Part shown: piece after piece, positions 24,534 to 33,040 of the stretch
Numbering within the stretch: position 1 is the stretch's first letter
Layout of the letters: the number at the start of each line of letters is the position of its first letter
DNA from: Sphaerothrix gracilis
Lineage (GTDB): Bacteria > Cyanobacteriota > Cyanobacteriia > Phormidesmidales > Phormidesmidaceae
DNA: 64,000 bases
NCBI RefSeq assembly: GCF_030405905.1
Contig: NZ_JASATW010000016.1
Location: 1 to 64,000 of the forward strand
Direction of reading: 5' to 3'
Notes under the pieces: model-generated
The model's input: the letters and a program-made list of their open reading frames with translations, nothing else
Database searches by the model: none
Told to the model about the DNA's origin: nothing
Made by a program: the position numbers and the translations under genes

Positions 24534-25925
24534 GTGGACAAAGGATCTGAAGGGCTGTGGAGCCAAGTTTTAGAGCGGCTGCAACAGCAGCTCAGTCGCC
24601 CTACCTTTGAAACCTGGATCAAACCTGCTCGTATTCAGGATCTGAGCCAAGAGACTTTGGTTATCTCCACGCCCAATCCTTTTGCTCGTAACTGGCTACA
24701 AAAGCACTATGTCAGCACGATTGCCAACGTTGTTTGCGAAATTGTGGGGCATCCGGTTGATATTCAGGTGACCGTAGCCATTAATGAGGCTGCCAACCCT
24801 GCCCCAGTCGTGACAACTGCGCCGCCAGAACCGATCCGCCGCCAGCCGATCGCCCCCCCTGCTGACCCGCCTGATTCAGGGACTAGTCAGCGATCGCGAT
24901 CGCCCGATCTTAATTCCAAAGCCGTTTTTTCTCGCTTCGTAGTGGGTGCCAACAACCGGATGGCCCATGCAGCGGCGTTGGCGGTTGCTGAGTCGCCGGG
25001 CCGAGAATTTAATCCCCTCTTTTTGTGCGGCGGCGTTGGGTTGGGTAAAACTCACCTGATGCAGGCGATTGGCCACTATCGCCTAGAAATTGATACCAAT
25101 GCCAAGGTGTCCTACGTCTCGACGGAACAGTTTACCAACGACCTTATTACCGCGATTCGGCGGGACAGTATGCAGCGCTTCCGCGAGCTTTACCGCGCCG
25201 CTGACATTCTGCTGGTCGATGATATTCAGTTCATTGAAGGCAAAGAATATACCCAAGAAGAGTTCTTTCACACCTTCAACACCCTGCACGAATCCGGCAA
25301 GCAGATTGTGCTGGCCTCCGATCGCCCGCCTAGTCAGATCCCTCGACTGCAAGAGCGCCTGTGTTCACGGTTTTCGATGGGGCTAATTGCCGATATCCAA
25401 CCGCCTGACCTGGAAACCCGCATGGCCATTTTGCAAAAAAAGGCGGAGTACGAAAATGTGCGCCTTTCCCGTGACGTTGTGGAGTTTATTGCCTCTAACT
25501 ATACCTCTAACATTCGTGAACTTGAAGGGGCGCTGATTCGGGCGATCGCCTACACGTCTATTTCGGGGCTATCGATGACCGTAGAAAATTTAGCCCCCGT
25601 CCTCAATCCACCTTCTGAGAAAGTGGAAGCCTCGCCAACTTCAGTGATTGTCACCGTGGCTGAAGCATTCGCTGTTTCTGTAGACGATCTCAAAGGAAAT
25701 TCTCGGCGGCGAGAAATCAGCCTCGCCCGTCAGGTAGGCATGTACCTCATGCGCCAGCACACTGAGCTGAGCCTGCCCAAAATTGGCGAAGAATTTGGCG
25801 GCAAAGATCACACAACGGTAATGTATAGCTGCGACAAAATTAACCGTCTGCTCAAGCGCGACCTCAATTTAGCGCAAACGATACGGCAGGTCAGCGATCG
25901 GATTCATTTAGCCAGCAAGGCTTAG
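24534..25925 (+). CDS. dnaA: Chromosomal replication initiator DnaA
   Basis: DnaA is the AAA+ initiator that binds DnaA boxes and opens the origin. I take the GTG at 24534 (463 residues), because AGGAGG at 24521-24526 is seven bases before it; a TTG at 24528 would be too close. Domain I carries WSQVLERLQQQLSRPTFETWI, followed by a Pro-rich linker. Domain III has Walker A GGVGLGKTH (about 166-174) and Walker B ILLVDDIQF. Domain IV has the DNA-binding signature GGKDHTTVMYSCDKI. Length is typical for cyanobacteria. The gene is not beside dnaN, which is usual in this phylum. Confidence 0.95.
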   Translation: MDKGSEGLWSQVLERLQQQLSRPTFETWIKPARIQDLSQETLVISTPNPFARNWLQKHYVSTIANVVCEIVGHPVDIQVTVAINEAANPAPVVTTAPPEPIRRQPIAPPADPPDSGTSQRSRSPDLNSKAVFSRFVVGANNRMAHAAALAVAESPGREFNPLFLCGGVGLGKTHLMQAIGHYRLEIDTNAKVSYVSTEQFTNDLITAIRRDSMQRFRELYRAADILLVDDIQFIEGKEYTQEEFFHTFNTLHESGKQIVLASDRPPSQIPRLQERLCSRFSMGLIADIQPPDLETRMAILQKKAEYENVRLSRDVVEFIASNYTSNIRELEGALIRAIAYTSISGLSMTVENLAPVLNPPSEKVEASPTSVIVTVAEAFAVSVDDLKGNSRRREISLARQVGMYLMRQHTELSLPKIGEEFGGKDHTTVMYSCDKINRLLKRDLNLAQTIRQVSDRIHLASKA

Positions 25926-25971
25926 GGGACTGTCAGCCTACGATTTGGGGGTAAGCAGCCCTTAGAAAAAG

Positions 25972-26003
25972 AGACACGGGATGAGCAATTGCTCCCCGCG
26001 TCT
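25972..26003 (-). terminator. Rho-independent terminator between convergent genes
   Basis: A stem of AGAC-CGGG-GAGC pairs with GCTC-CCCG-GTCT around an AATT loop, with one mismatch and one two-base bulge. On the minus strand it is followed by CTTTTTCT, so it fits termination of the 26061-27347 gene. It lies 47 bp after dnaA and may end that transcript too, though no T-run follows on the plus strand. Confidence 0.6.
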
Positions 26004-26060
26004 GCGTCAACTTGCACGGCAAGCATCGCGCTGGCCTAACCGACAATGCAGGCACAGCCC

Positions 26061-27347
26061 CTAAAGCACGTGAGACAGGTCAACTGCCCCAAAATTGAGG
26101 CTGAGGGCCACATTCAGGTTTTCTAGCACCTGCACCAGCCAAGCAACCGTATCTCGCGTTGCAGACTCGTAGTGGTTAAACAGAATGGATAGTCGCCGCT
26201 CTAAGTAAGGCTTGACTTTACCGCAGAGCAGCAGCACCTTCAGCAGAATGCCCGTAGTCAGCATCGCGCCCAGATTGTTGATCAGGTCTACGAAGACGAA
26301 GTGCTGCGGATGCGTCGAGGCATCGACGACCAGGAAGTTAAAAAGCTGACTGCAGGTACGCACCATCAGGAAGTCGTTGAGCGGCTGACCGTCGTTTTCG
26401 GGATAAATTTGTCCCAGGTGCTTAAAGAGCAGATTGTTGAACTGTCGCTTGCCATATTCGGGATCGATTCCTGACGTGACGTATTCGTACAGGTCATCTT
26501 TGAAAGCGCCAAATTTTTGTGTTATCTGGCAGTGCTGAGACTTGAACCGCTGGGCCACGTCGCGGTAGCTGCCGCTGGCTTCTACTCTGCCGGTAAACTG
26601 CCGCAGCGACATGACTAAATCGCGATCGCTCAGCAGCGTCGGATTTTCAATGGGACGTAGTGTTTGTTCAGCCGCAGTGGCTTTGCCCTGACGGCGCAGG
26701 CGCGATCGCCGCACCCGGTACGTCACATAGTGGGAAAGATCAACCTCAAAGCGCTGCTGAGCTTTAAGCTGCAGGCTGCGGACGTTGCGCTGATGCTCGG
26801 AGGTGCTGTCTTCGCTGACTAGGCAGTGACCATAGAGGTAAGGATAACGTTTGATCAGCGTTCCCAAGGGTCGAGAGCCAGCCTGGTGAGTAAATTCAGG
26901 CTTTTCGCTGACTACGCGCGATAGCCGCTTTAGGGTAATGAACTGCTCAGTCTCTTTAAACTGACTGACTAGCTCTCGTAGGCATCGCGCCGTTCGCGCC
27001 CTAGAAATTTCAGAAACCGAGCGGGTCGGCCCCGTCTCAAACAAAGCAACCAGTTCTGGAATAGCCGCCTGCATGTGGCGGCTGGTCTGCCAGCGATTGA
27101 TCAAAATATGGCAGCAGCGATTCAGAATGTAGCGAAAGTATTCTTCAACCCGTTTAGAAGACACCAGAGTATCGAGAGTTAGCAAGATATCGCGTTCGGG
27201 ATAGCCAGCAGCTTCAATAAAAAGCAGCCGAAAGCGCTCAACTAGCTGCTCAGGTGAGTTCGATTCAACCTGGTGAAGCAGGTGATCGTACAGCCGCTGT
27301 TCTTCTGGGCTAGTAAACCTATTACTGTAGCTGACTGAACTATTCAC
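26061..27347 (-). CDS. Conserved cyanobacterial protein, unknown function (428 residues)
   Basis: The product is 428 residues, largely helical, with many arginines and no signal peptide; one hydrophobic stretch near the C-terminus (INNLGAMLTTGILLKVLLLC) could be buried or membrane-associated. I believe long proteins with the segment YPYLYGHCL and a late NLNVALSLNFG are conserved in cyanobacteria, but I know no function or named domain. The gene stands alone with its own terminator and a 477-bp upstream region, suggesting separate control. Confidence 0.6.
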   Translation of the reverse strand: MNSSVSYSNRFTSPEEQRLYDHLLHQVESNSPEQLVERFRLLFIEAAGYPERDILLTLDTLVSSKRVEEYFRYILNRCCHILINRWQTSRHMQAAIPELVALFETGPTRSVSEISRARTARCLRELVSQFKETEQFITLKRLSRVVSEKPEFTHQAGSRPLGTLIKRYPYLYGHCLVSEDSTSEHQRNVRSLQLKAQQRFEVDLSHYVTYRVRRSRLRRQGKATAAEQTLRPIENPTLLSDRDLVMSLRQFTGRVEASGSYRDVAQRFKSQHCQITQKFGAFKDDLYEYVTSGIDPEYGKRQFNNLLFKHLGQIYPENDGQPLNDFLMVRTCSQLFNFLVVDASTHPQHFVFVDLINNLGAMLTTGILLKVLLLCGKVKPYLERRLSILFNHYESATRDTVAWLVQVLENLNVALSLNFGAVDLSHVL

Positions 27348-27824
27348 AGATTTCGATTCAAAGCCTCATAGTGCCAGAACAACCTTAAAAGCCGGATGTA
27401 AAGCTAGATTTCGACCTATCATGCCATATTCCAGCTCCACAGCCCATTTCATTAAAAGCTGTGCGTGCAACTCAAAGCGTTGCTTTTTATACCAAATTTG
27501 TCTTGCATCTATAGATCAACTTTACTGCGAGCCAGTTCTGAGTGCAGGCTATGTAAGGGAATTTTCATTGAAGATTGAGTAAAGATTTTTTAGCCTACTT
27601 AGGTGATAGAGCAAAACAACAGGGACAGATAGGATCGAGGGGCATCTGAAGACTAGTTCTAGAGCGAAAACAGATTGGGAGCCTAACGCTACTAGCCGTA
27701 TCTACATCTATTGAACCCAAAAATGCTAGCCAAGTTCCTATGGGCCAGCTAGCTTCTCTGAAAATAGGGACAAAGACGCGACTCCTGATTTAATGGGAGT
27801 TATCGTTGCAAAAGCTATGGAATC
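27348..27824. other. Divergent intergenic region, no gene seen
   Basis: This 477-bp, AT-richer gap separates the 428-residue protein (minus) from murF (plus). It holds only weak symmetric elements: GCTAGC twice about 20 bp apart near 27730-27755, and ACTCC (27781-27785) pairing with GGAGT (27796-27800) shortly before the murF start. No ORF or RNA motif is recognisable. It presumably carries both promoters. Confidence 0.35.
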
Positions 27825-29192
27825 ATGGGTGATCAGATCAATTTAGCCGAGATAGCAGCGGCGATCGGCGCAGCGAGGAATCAGGCGATCGCCAATTCAC
27901 AGTTATCCGTTACCGCCATTGAAACCGACACCCGCCAGCTCACACCCGGCGCTTTGTTTTTGGCTCTGAGTGGAGAGCACTTTGACGGGCATCGGTTTGT
28001 ACCAGAGGCGATCGCAGCGGGGGCGGTGGCAGCGGTTGTGAATCAGGCAGCCTCCGTCAGCGATGACTATCCCTTACTACGAGTCGCAGATACGCTAACG
28101 GCCTACCAGCAGCTAGGGCACTGGTGGCGGCAAAGAGCCTCAGCCCCAATTATTGCGATTACCGGATCGGTAGGTAAGACCACTACGAAAGAACTGATTG
28201 CGGCGGCTCTGGCAACCCAGGGATCAGTCCTGAAGACCCAGGCCAACTACAACAACGAAATTGGCGTCCCGAAAACGTTGCTGTCCCTACAGCCCGACCA
28301 TCAGTTTGGCGTGATTGAAATGGGAATGCGGGCAGCCGGAGAAATTGCGCTGCTCAGCCGCATTGCTCGCCCAGACGTGGCGGTGATTACCAATGTCGGA
28401 ACGGCCCACATTGGCCGCTTGGGGTCAGAACAGGCGATCGCGGCGGCCAAGTGTGAGCTGTTGGCAGAGATGCCGACGACGAGCATAGCCGTCCTCAATG
28501 CCGATAACGAACGCTTGATCAAGACCGCCGCTACGGTCTGGACGGGGCGGCAAATTACCTACGGCCTGACACAGGGAGATCTGCAAGGGCGGCTGGTAGA
28601 TTCTGGCACTTTGGAAGTCGAGGGCGTGCAGTTGCCTCTGCCCCTGCCGGGTGAACACAATGCCCTCAACTACTTGGCCGCGATCGCGGTAATGCAGGCA
28701 CTAGAGCTAGACTGGCGCGTTTTGACCCAGGGGATCACCGTAGAGCTGCCGGCTGGGCGATCGCGTCGCCGTCAAATTGCAGCAGATATCTGGCTGTTGG
28801 ATGAAACCTACAACGCCGGGGTGGAATCGATGACGGCGGCGCTGCACCTGCTGGCCCAAACTCCCGGCCAGCGTCACATTGCGGTGCTGGGCACGATGAA
28901 AGAACTAGGAGAGCGATCGCCAGATTTTCACTATCAGGTAGGGCAGGTCGTGCAGCGGCTGCAGCTAGATCATCTGTTCATTCTGGCCGATCCGGCGGAG
29001 GCAGTCGCCCTAGCCAGGGGAGCCGATCCAGTTCCACACGAAAAATTTGACAGTCATGGGGCTTTGGCGCAGCGGCTGCAGGATTTTATCAAACCGGGCG
29101 ATCGCCTCCTGCTCAAAGCTTCTCGGTCAGTGGCCCTAGACCGGGTGGTCGATCAGCTGGCAAACTCTCAGGCAATCCCTTCAATAGAATAA
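27825..29192 (+). CDS. murF: UDP-MurNAc-tripeptide--D-Ala-D-Ala ligase
   Basis: MurF adds D-Ala-D-Ala to the peptidoglycan precursor in the cytoplasm. The 455-residue product has the three Mur-ligase domains: an N-terminal UDP-binding part with ETDTRQLTPGALFLAL (33-48), the ATP-binding loop GSVGKTTTKE (114-123) with NYNNEIGVPKT following, and a C-terminal domain with LLDETYNAGVESM and GTMKELGERS. All are typical MurF signatures. Length is normal. The JAMM gene follows 60 bp later on the same strand. Confidence 0.94.
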   Translation: MGDQINLAEIAAAIGAARNQAIANSQLSVTAIETDTRQLTPGALFLALSGEHFDGHRFVPEAIAAGAVAAVVNQAASVSDDYPLLRVADTLTAYQQLGHWWRQRASAPIIAITGSVGKTTTKELIAAALATQGSVLKTQANYNNEIGVPKTLLSLQPDHQFGVIEMGMRAAGEIALLSRIARPDVAVITNVGTAHIGRLGSEQAIAAAKCELLAEMPTTSIAVLNADNERLIKTAATVWTGRQITYGLTQGDLQGRLVDSGTLEVEGVQLPLPLPGEHNALNYLAAIAVMQALELDWRVLTQGITVELPAGRSRRRQIAADIWLLDETYNAGVESMTAALHLLAQTPGQRHIAVLGTMKELGERSPDFHYQVGQVVQRLQLDHLFILADPAEAVALARGADPVPHEKFDSHGALAQRLQDFIKPGDRLLLKASRSVALDRVVDQLANSQAIPSIE

Positions 29193-29252
29193 GCCTGTGA
29201 ACTACAATAGAGAGTCTGAATCAACGTTGAGAGCGCTGCCCCTCATTGCCCT

Positions 29253-29759
29253 GTGACCTTAACCCTGCTGCCGGAACAGCTTGACCATATCCGCCATCAT
29301 GCCGAGCGCACTTACCCAGAAGAATGCTGCGGGCTGCTGCTGGGGCACGTGCATTTGGGCGAGACTTCGCGGCGACAGGGGGTAGAAGTGATTCCGCTTG
29401 AGAATACCTGGGATGCCGAGGTCGAGGCCGATTTGGCTACGGTTAGCCACCCGTCTCAAGCTTTAGATCGCCGTCGTCGCTACTGGATTGATCCCCGCGA
29501 CTTGCTCACCGCTCAGCGTCAGGCCCGCGATCGCGGCCTAAACATCATCGGCATCTATCACTCTCACCCAGACCATCCGGCAGAGCCTTCTGAATGCGAT
29601 CGCCAGCTAGCCTGGGCTGAGTACTCCTATGTGATTGTGTCAGTTTGTCAGGAGCGATCGCAGGATTTGCAAAGCTGGAGCCTAGACGATCGGCACCAGT
29701 TTCAACCTGAAGCGATCGAAATCGCTGCCGCGCTGCCGCTTTCTCCCTCAACGTTGTAG
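29253..29759 (+). CDS. JAMM/M67 family zinc metallopeptidase
   Basis: This 168-residue protein is a stand-alone JAB1/MPN/Mov34 (MEC+) peptidase. The zinc ligands are visible: Glu in YPEECCGLL (23-24), His103 and His105 in YHSHP, Ser113 and Asp116 in PSECD. Bacterial members trim the C-terminus of ubiquitin-like sulfur carriers or release amino acids from them. The start is a GTG at 29253. The next gene, 65 bp downstream, encodes an E1-like adenylyltransferase with a rhodanese domain, so this probably acts in sulfur-carrier processing. Confidence 0.88.
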   Translation: MTLTLLPEQLDHIRHHAERTYPEECCGLLLGHVHLGETSRRQGVEVIPLENTWDAEVEADLATVSHPSQALDRRRRYWIDPRDLLTAQRQARDRGLNIIGIYHSHPDHPAEPSECDRQLAWAEYSYVIVSVCQERSQDLQSWSLDDRHQFQPEAIEIAAALPLSPSTL

Positions 29760-29824
29760 CCCTGTCCTAGTTATTCCGCTCTCACTCCGATTGTTTTTAC
29801 TGCTCACTTCCTGCGTAGACTGCT

Positions 29825-30997
29825 ATGCTCAATCCCAACCTGGATGATATTCAACTGACAAAGGATGATTACGAGCGCTATTCGCGTCACATCATCCTGC
29901 CCGAAGTCGGCCTCGACGGCCAGAAAAAGCTCAAGGCTGCCAGCGTCCTGTGCATTGGTACAGGCGGTTTAGGATCGCCCCTACTGCTCTATCTAGCCGC
30001 TGCCGGTATTGGCCGCATTGGTATTGTGGATTTCGACGTAGTCGATCACTCAAATCTGCAGCGCCAAATTATTCACGGCACCTCCTGGGTTGGCAAGCCC
30101 AAGATTGAATCTGCTAAAGGTCGCATTTTAGAGATCAATCCTAGCTGCCAGGTAGATCTCTATGAGACGCGCCTCAGTTCCGAAAACGCACTGGACATTG
30201 TGCGGGACTATGACGTGGTGGTTGACGGCACCGATAATTTTCCGACTCGCTACCTGGTCAACGATGCCTGCGTCCTGCTAGACAAGCCCAACGTCTACGG
30301 CTCAATCTTCCGGTTTGAAGGGCAGGCTACCGTCTTCAATTACGAAGGTGGCCCCAACTACCGCGATCTCTATCCCGAACCGCCGCCGCCGGGGCTGGTT
30401 CCCTCCTGTGCTGAGGGCGGTGTTTTGGGGGTACTGTGCGGCATTATCGGCACCATCCAGGCTACGGAGACGGTGAAGATTATCCTAGGCGCGGGGGACA
30501 CCCTCAGCGGTCGTCTGCTGCTTTATAACGCTTTAGATATGACTTTCCGCCAGCTCAAGCTGCGGCCCAATCCGGAGCGGCCCGTAATCGAAAAGCTGAT
30601 TGATTACGAACAGTTTTGCGGTATTCCTCAGGCCCAGGCAGAAGCGGCTCAGCAGCAGGCCGAGCTGGCGGAAATGTCGGTGCGCGAACTGAAAGAGCTG
30701 CTAGATGGGCAGGCAAACGACTATTTACTAGTGGATGTGCGTAATCCCAATGAATACGAAATTGCCAATATTCCAGGCGCAGTACTCGTACCGCTGCCCG
30801 ACATTGAGAACGGCACCGGAGTCGAGAAAATTAAGGGAATGCTCAACGGCCATCGTCTGATTGCCCACTGCAAAATGGGTGGACGCTCTGCCAAGGCGCT
30901 CGGCATTTTGAAGCAGGCAGGCATTGAAGGCACTAACGTCAAGGGTGGTATCACTGCCTGGAGCCGGGAAGTGGATTCTTCTGTGCCGGAATACTAA
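29825..30997 (+). CDS. moeB: MoeB/ThiF-type adenylyltransferase with C-terminal rhodanese
   Basis: The 390-residue protein activates the C-terminal Gly-Gly of a ubiquitin-like sulfur carrier (MoaD, ThiS or similar) by adenylation and supplies sulfur from its rhodanese domain. The nucleotide-binding loop is GTGGLGSPLLLYLAAAGIG (45-63), with the catalytic region GTDNFPTRYLVNDAC (about 135-149). A Cys at 195 sits in a PSCAEGGVLG motif. The rhodanese domain (about 285-385) has its active-site Cys349 in HCKMGGRSA. The MoeB-rhodanese arrangement is known (MoeZ). The gene is followed by a strong terminator at 31037-31076. Confidence 0.9.
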   Translation: MLNPNLDDIQLTKDDYERYSRHIILPEVGLDGQKKLKAASVLCIGTGGLGSPLLLYLAAAGIGRIGIVDFDVVDHSNLQRQIIHGTSWVGKPKIESAKGRILEINPSCQVDLYETRLSSENALDIVRDYDVVVDGTDNFPTRYLVNDACVLLDKPNVYGSIFRFEGQATVFNYEGGPNYRDLYPEPPPPGLVPSCAEGGVLGVLCGIIGTIQATETVKIILGAGDTLSGRLLLYNALDMTFRQLKLRPNPERPVIEKLIDYEQFCGIPQAQAEAAQQQAELAEMSVRELKELLDGQANDYLLVDVRNPNEYEIANIPGAVLVPLPDIENGTGVEKIKGMLNGHRLIAHCKMGGRSAKALGILKQAGIEGTNVKGGITAWSREVDSSVPEY

Positions 30998-31036
30998 GGG
31001 CTTGTAGTTGTCAACCTAACTAAACTTTGCCTTCAT

Positions 31037-31076
31037 CAAAGCAAGGAGATGCGCATCATTTCCTTGCTTTGTTTTT
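31037..31076 (+). terminator. Rho-independent terminator of moeB
   Basis: CAAAGCAAGGA (31037-31047) pairs with TCCTTGCTTTG (31061-31071), enclosing a palindromic GATGCGCATC, and is followed by TTTTT at 31072-31076. It lies 40 bp after the moeB stop and is a textbook terminator. Confidence 0.85.
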
Positions 31077-31086
31077 CGTTAAAGGC

Positions 31087-31160
31087 ATGACAATTCTGCG
31101 ATAACGTGTCATTAATGAAGCGGCATCGGTGACGGTGGTCAGGCTCTACCTGAAACACCG
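31087..31160 (+). other. Two adjacent stem-loops in intergenic DNA
   Basis: ATGACA (31087-31092) pairs with TGTCAT (31107-31112). A nested structure follows: CGGTG (31127-31131) with CACCG (31156-31160), enclosing TCAGG (31139-31143) with CCTGA (31149-31153). The sequence CGGCATCGGTGACGGTGG here also resembles the dnaA upstream segment at about 24343-24360 (two mismatches). It could be part of a small RNA or a 5' leader; the function is unknown. Confidence 0.35.
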
Positions 31161-31228
31161 GACGGCCCTGGATTTACAGAATGCGTTATTACAGGTACAC
31201 ATCAATCTATATTGCAAGTACCGTAGTC

Positions 31229-31250
31229 GTAGAGTGGGCATTGCCCATTC
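31229..31250 (+). repeat. Solitary degenerate REP-like element
   Basis: GTAG followed by AGTGGGCA-TT-GCCCATT has the same layout as the three units at 6009-6155 (GTAG plus CGTGGGC-ATC-GCCCACG). The tail after the palindrome is not conserved. It lies in the leader of the exported-protein gene at 31305. Confidence 0.55.
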
Positions 31251-31304
31251 CTCCTGATTTAGCGTCATTTCACCCCGTTCGGTCGGGTTTGAGGAGTTGT
31301 CATC

Positions 31305-31898
31305 ATGAAATATTTAGGACACAGTCTTTTTCTAGCCTTAGGCTTGGGTCTAGCAGCAGCCCTGCCAAGCTGGGCACTGCCAGGGCAAACCGTAACCGAG
31401 GTCGCTGCTTGGATTCAGGCTAACCCAACCCTCAGGCCCGGCCCCGGAGAGCGGCTGCTGGTGAACCGGGTCGATACTCCAGCCCAGCGTTTTACCTTTC
31501 AGGCTTCCATCTTTCCGCCCGGCAACTTGCGCTCTGGAATCAACCCGCGCCAAATCCGGGCCGAGCGCACCGCCATCTTTGACATGATTAACGGCGTTAG
31601 CTTCGATCGGCTAGAAGAATCGCTGCGAGTGATCTACGGCAGCGATATTTTCGCGGACTATCAGCGATCGCAGCCCATATACGTCTACCCCACCGCCGAT
31701 GCTCCCATCAGCAACAATCCCAACCTGCTGATTCAAGGAGAACTGCGGGAAGGCGATCGCTATGCCTACTGGATAGAAATTACCAGCGATGCCAGCGGCA
31801 ACGTCGATTCAGGAGAAATTAGCGTTCTGCTGAAAGAAGATATTCCAGGGCTGCTGGCCATGCTGCAGACCTCCGCAGCGCTGCCTAAGCCAGAGTAG
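31305..31898 (+). CDS. Exported protein of unknown function
   Basis: The 197-residue product has a clear signal peptide (MKYLGHSLFLALGLGLAAAL followed by PSWA, cleavage near residue 24). The mature part is a single domain with no cysteines. I believe similar periplasmic proteins occur in cyanobacteria but cannot name a family. Seven bases of good Shine-Dalgarno (GAGGAG) precede the ATG. It may be co-transcribed with the racemase-like gene 13 bp downstream. Confidence 0.65.
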   Translation: MKYLGHSLFLALGLGLAAALPSWALPGQTVTEVAAWIQANPTLRPGPGERLLVNRVDTPAQRFTFQASIFPPGNLRSGINPRQIRAERTAIFDMINGVSFDRLEESLRVIYGSDIFADYQRSQPIYVYPTADAPISNNPNLLIQGELREGDRYAYWIEITSDASGNVDSGEISVLLKEDIPGLLAMLQTSAALPKPE

Positions 31899-31911
31899 CT
31901 GAGGCGGGGCA

Positions 31912-32670
31912 ATGGCAGGCGATCGCCTCATGCAAATCAAGATTATCAATGGCAACACTTCTGAGGCGATGACGCGGGGGATTGATCAGGTCGCCCAGAC
32001 TATTTGCTCATCCCAGACGACGCTGGTGACGGTCCAGCCCCGCACTGGCCCTAGCTCCATTGAGAGCTACTACGATGAATACTTGGCAATCCCCGGCATT
32101 CTAGAGCAGATCATTTTAGATCAAGAAGCCGACGCTTTCATCTTGGCCTGCTGGGGCGATCCGGGCATTGAAGCGGCCCGCGAAATTACCCGGCGACCCG
32201 TTGTGGGCATTGCCGAAGCCAGCCTTTATGTGGCGAACATGCTGGCAGCCAAGTGGAGCGTAGTGACCACACTGCACCGCGTCCGGGACATGGTAGAAAA
32301 AACGATTGCTAAAACAGGGCTAAGTCAGCGCTGCGCTTCGGTACGGACAACGCCGCTGGCTGTGCTAGAAACGGAGAGCTGTCGGGAGGCTACTCTAGAG
32401 GCGCTCATTACGGCCAGTCAAGCAGCGATCGCCGTCGACGGAGCTGAAGCCATTTGTTTAGGCTGCGCTGGTATGAGCGGTCTAGATACGGCTTTGGAAG
32501 CAGAGCTAGGCGTTCCTGTGATAGATGCGGTTGCCGCCGCCGTCTGTCTGGCCGAATCGCTGGTAGCGCTGAAAAAGCACACCAGCAAGCAGCTTACCTA
32601 TCGTTCACCAGAAATCAAGCCAATAGCTGGCTATCCGGGCTGGATGCAGCCTTCTGCACTCAGAGATTAG
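31912..32670 (+). CDS. Asp/Glu/hydantoin racemase family protein
   Basis: The 252-residue product is a cofactor-independent racemase with the two-cysteine acid/base pair: Cys80 in FILACWGDPG and a Cys in ICLGCAGMSG (Cys182 or Cys185). The N-terminal INGNTSEAMT matches the hydantoin/Asp racemase (HyuE-like) group. Members racemise amino acids, hydantoins or related compounds; the substrate is open. The ATG at 31912 or 31930 is possible; the second gives the family-like start MQIKIINGNT. The stop overlaps secG by four bases. Confidence 0.82.
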   Translation: MAGDRLMQIKIINGNTSEAMTRGIDQVAQTICSSQTTLVTVQPRTGPSSIESYYDEYLAIPGILEQIILDQEADAFILACWGDPGIEAAREITRRPVVGIAEASLYVANMLAAKWSVVTTLHRVRDMVEKTIAKTGLSQRCASVRTTPLAVLETESCREATLEALITASQAAIAVDGAEAICLGCAGMSGLDTALEAELGVPVIDAVAAAVCLAESLVALKKHTSKQLTYRSPEIKPIAGYPGWMQPSALRD

Positions 32671-32909
32671 CCAACAGATGTGTCTAGCCAACCTGCGCTC
32701 AGAATCACCGTCAGCCCCATAAAGAGGACGGTTAGGGTCCAAGTGACGCGGTTGAGGGTGGTTTCAGCGCTTTTAGTGCTGGTGAAAAGCTGGGCCTGTC
32801 CGCCCAAAGCCCCTAGGCCGTCGCCTTTAGGACTGTGGAGCAAAACCAGCACAATCAGCCCTAGCGCCGAAACTGCCCAAACAATCTGCAAAAGTGATGT
32901 AATTTGCAT
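32667..32909 (-). CDS. secG: Protein translocase subunit SecG
   Basis: SecG is the small stimulating subunit of the SecYEG channel in the plasma and thylakoid membranes. The 80-residue product has two membrane helices (about 4-24 and 54-74) and the family motif between them, LHSPKGDGLGALGGQAQLF. Length fits. It converges with the racemase gene (four-base overlap) and lies downstream of gpmI on the same strand, 131 bp away, so it may have its own promoter. Confidence 0.93.
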   Translation of the reverse strand: MQITSLLQIVWAVSALGLIVLVLLHSPKGDGLGALGGQAQLFTSTKSAETTLNRVTWTLTVLFMGLTVILSAGWLDTSVG

Positions 32910-33040
32910 AGATCAATAAGCCTAAAAATTCAGTGGTCGGCAGCGGTTCACCGCCATTGACGTGCCAAGGGCGATCGCTCCCCCTCAGACAGTTCAGTTT
33001 TCTATCCTAACTCAGATAGGCTCAGCGCCGCTGTCACAGG

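Noticed and set aside
32454..32687. Arg-rich 77-residue frame inside the racemase gene
   Set aside because: Shadow of the racemase frame; overlapping out-of-frame product not supported.
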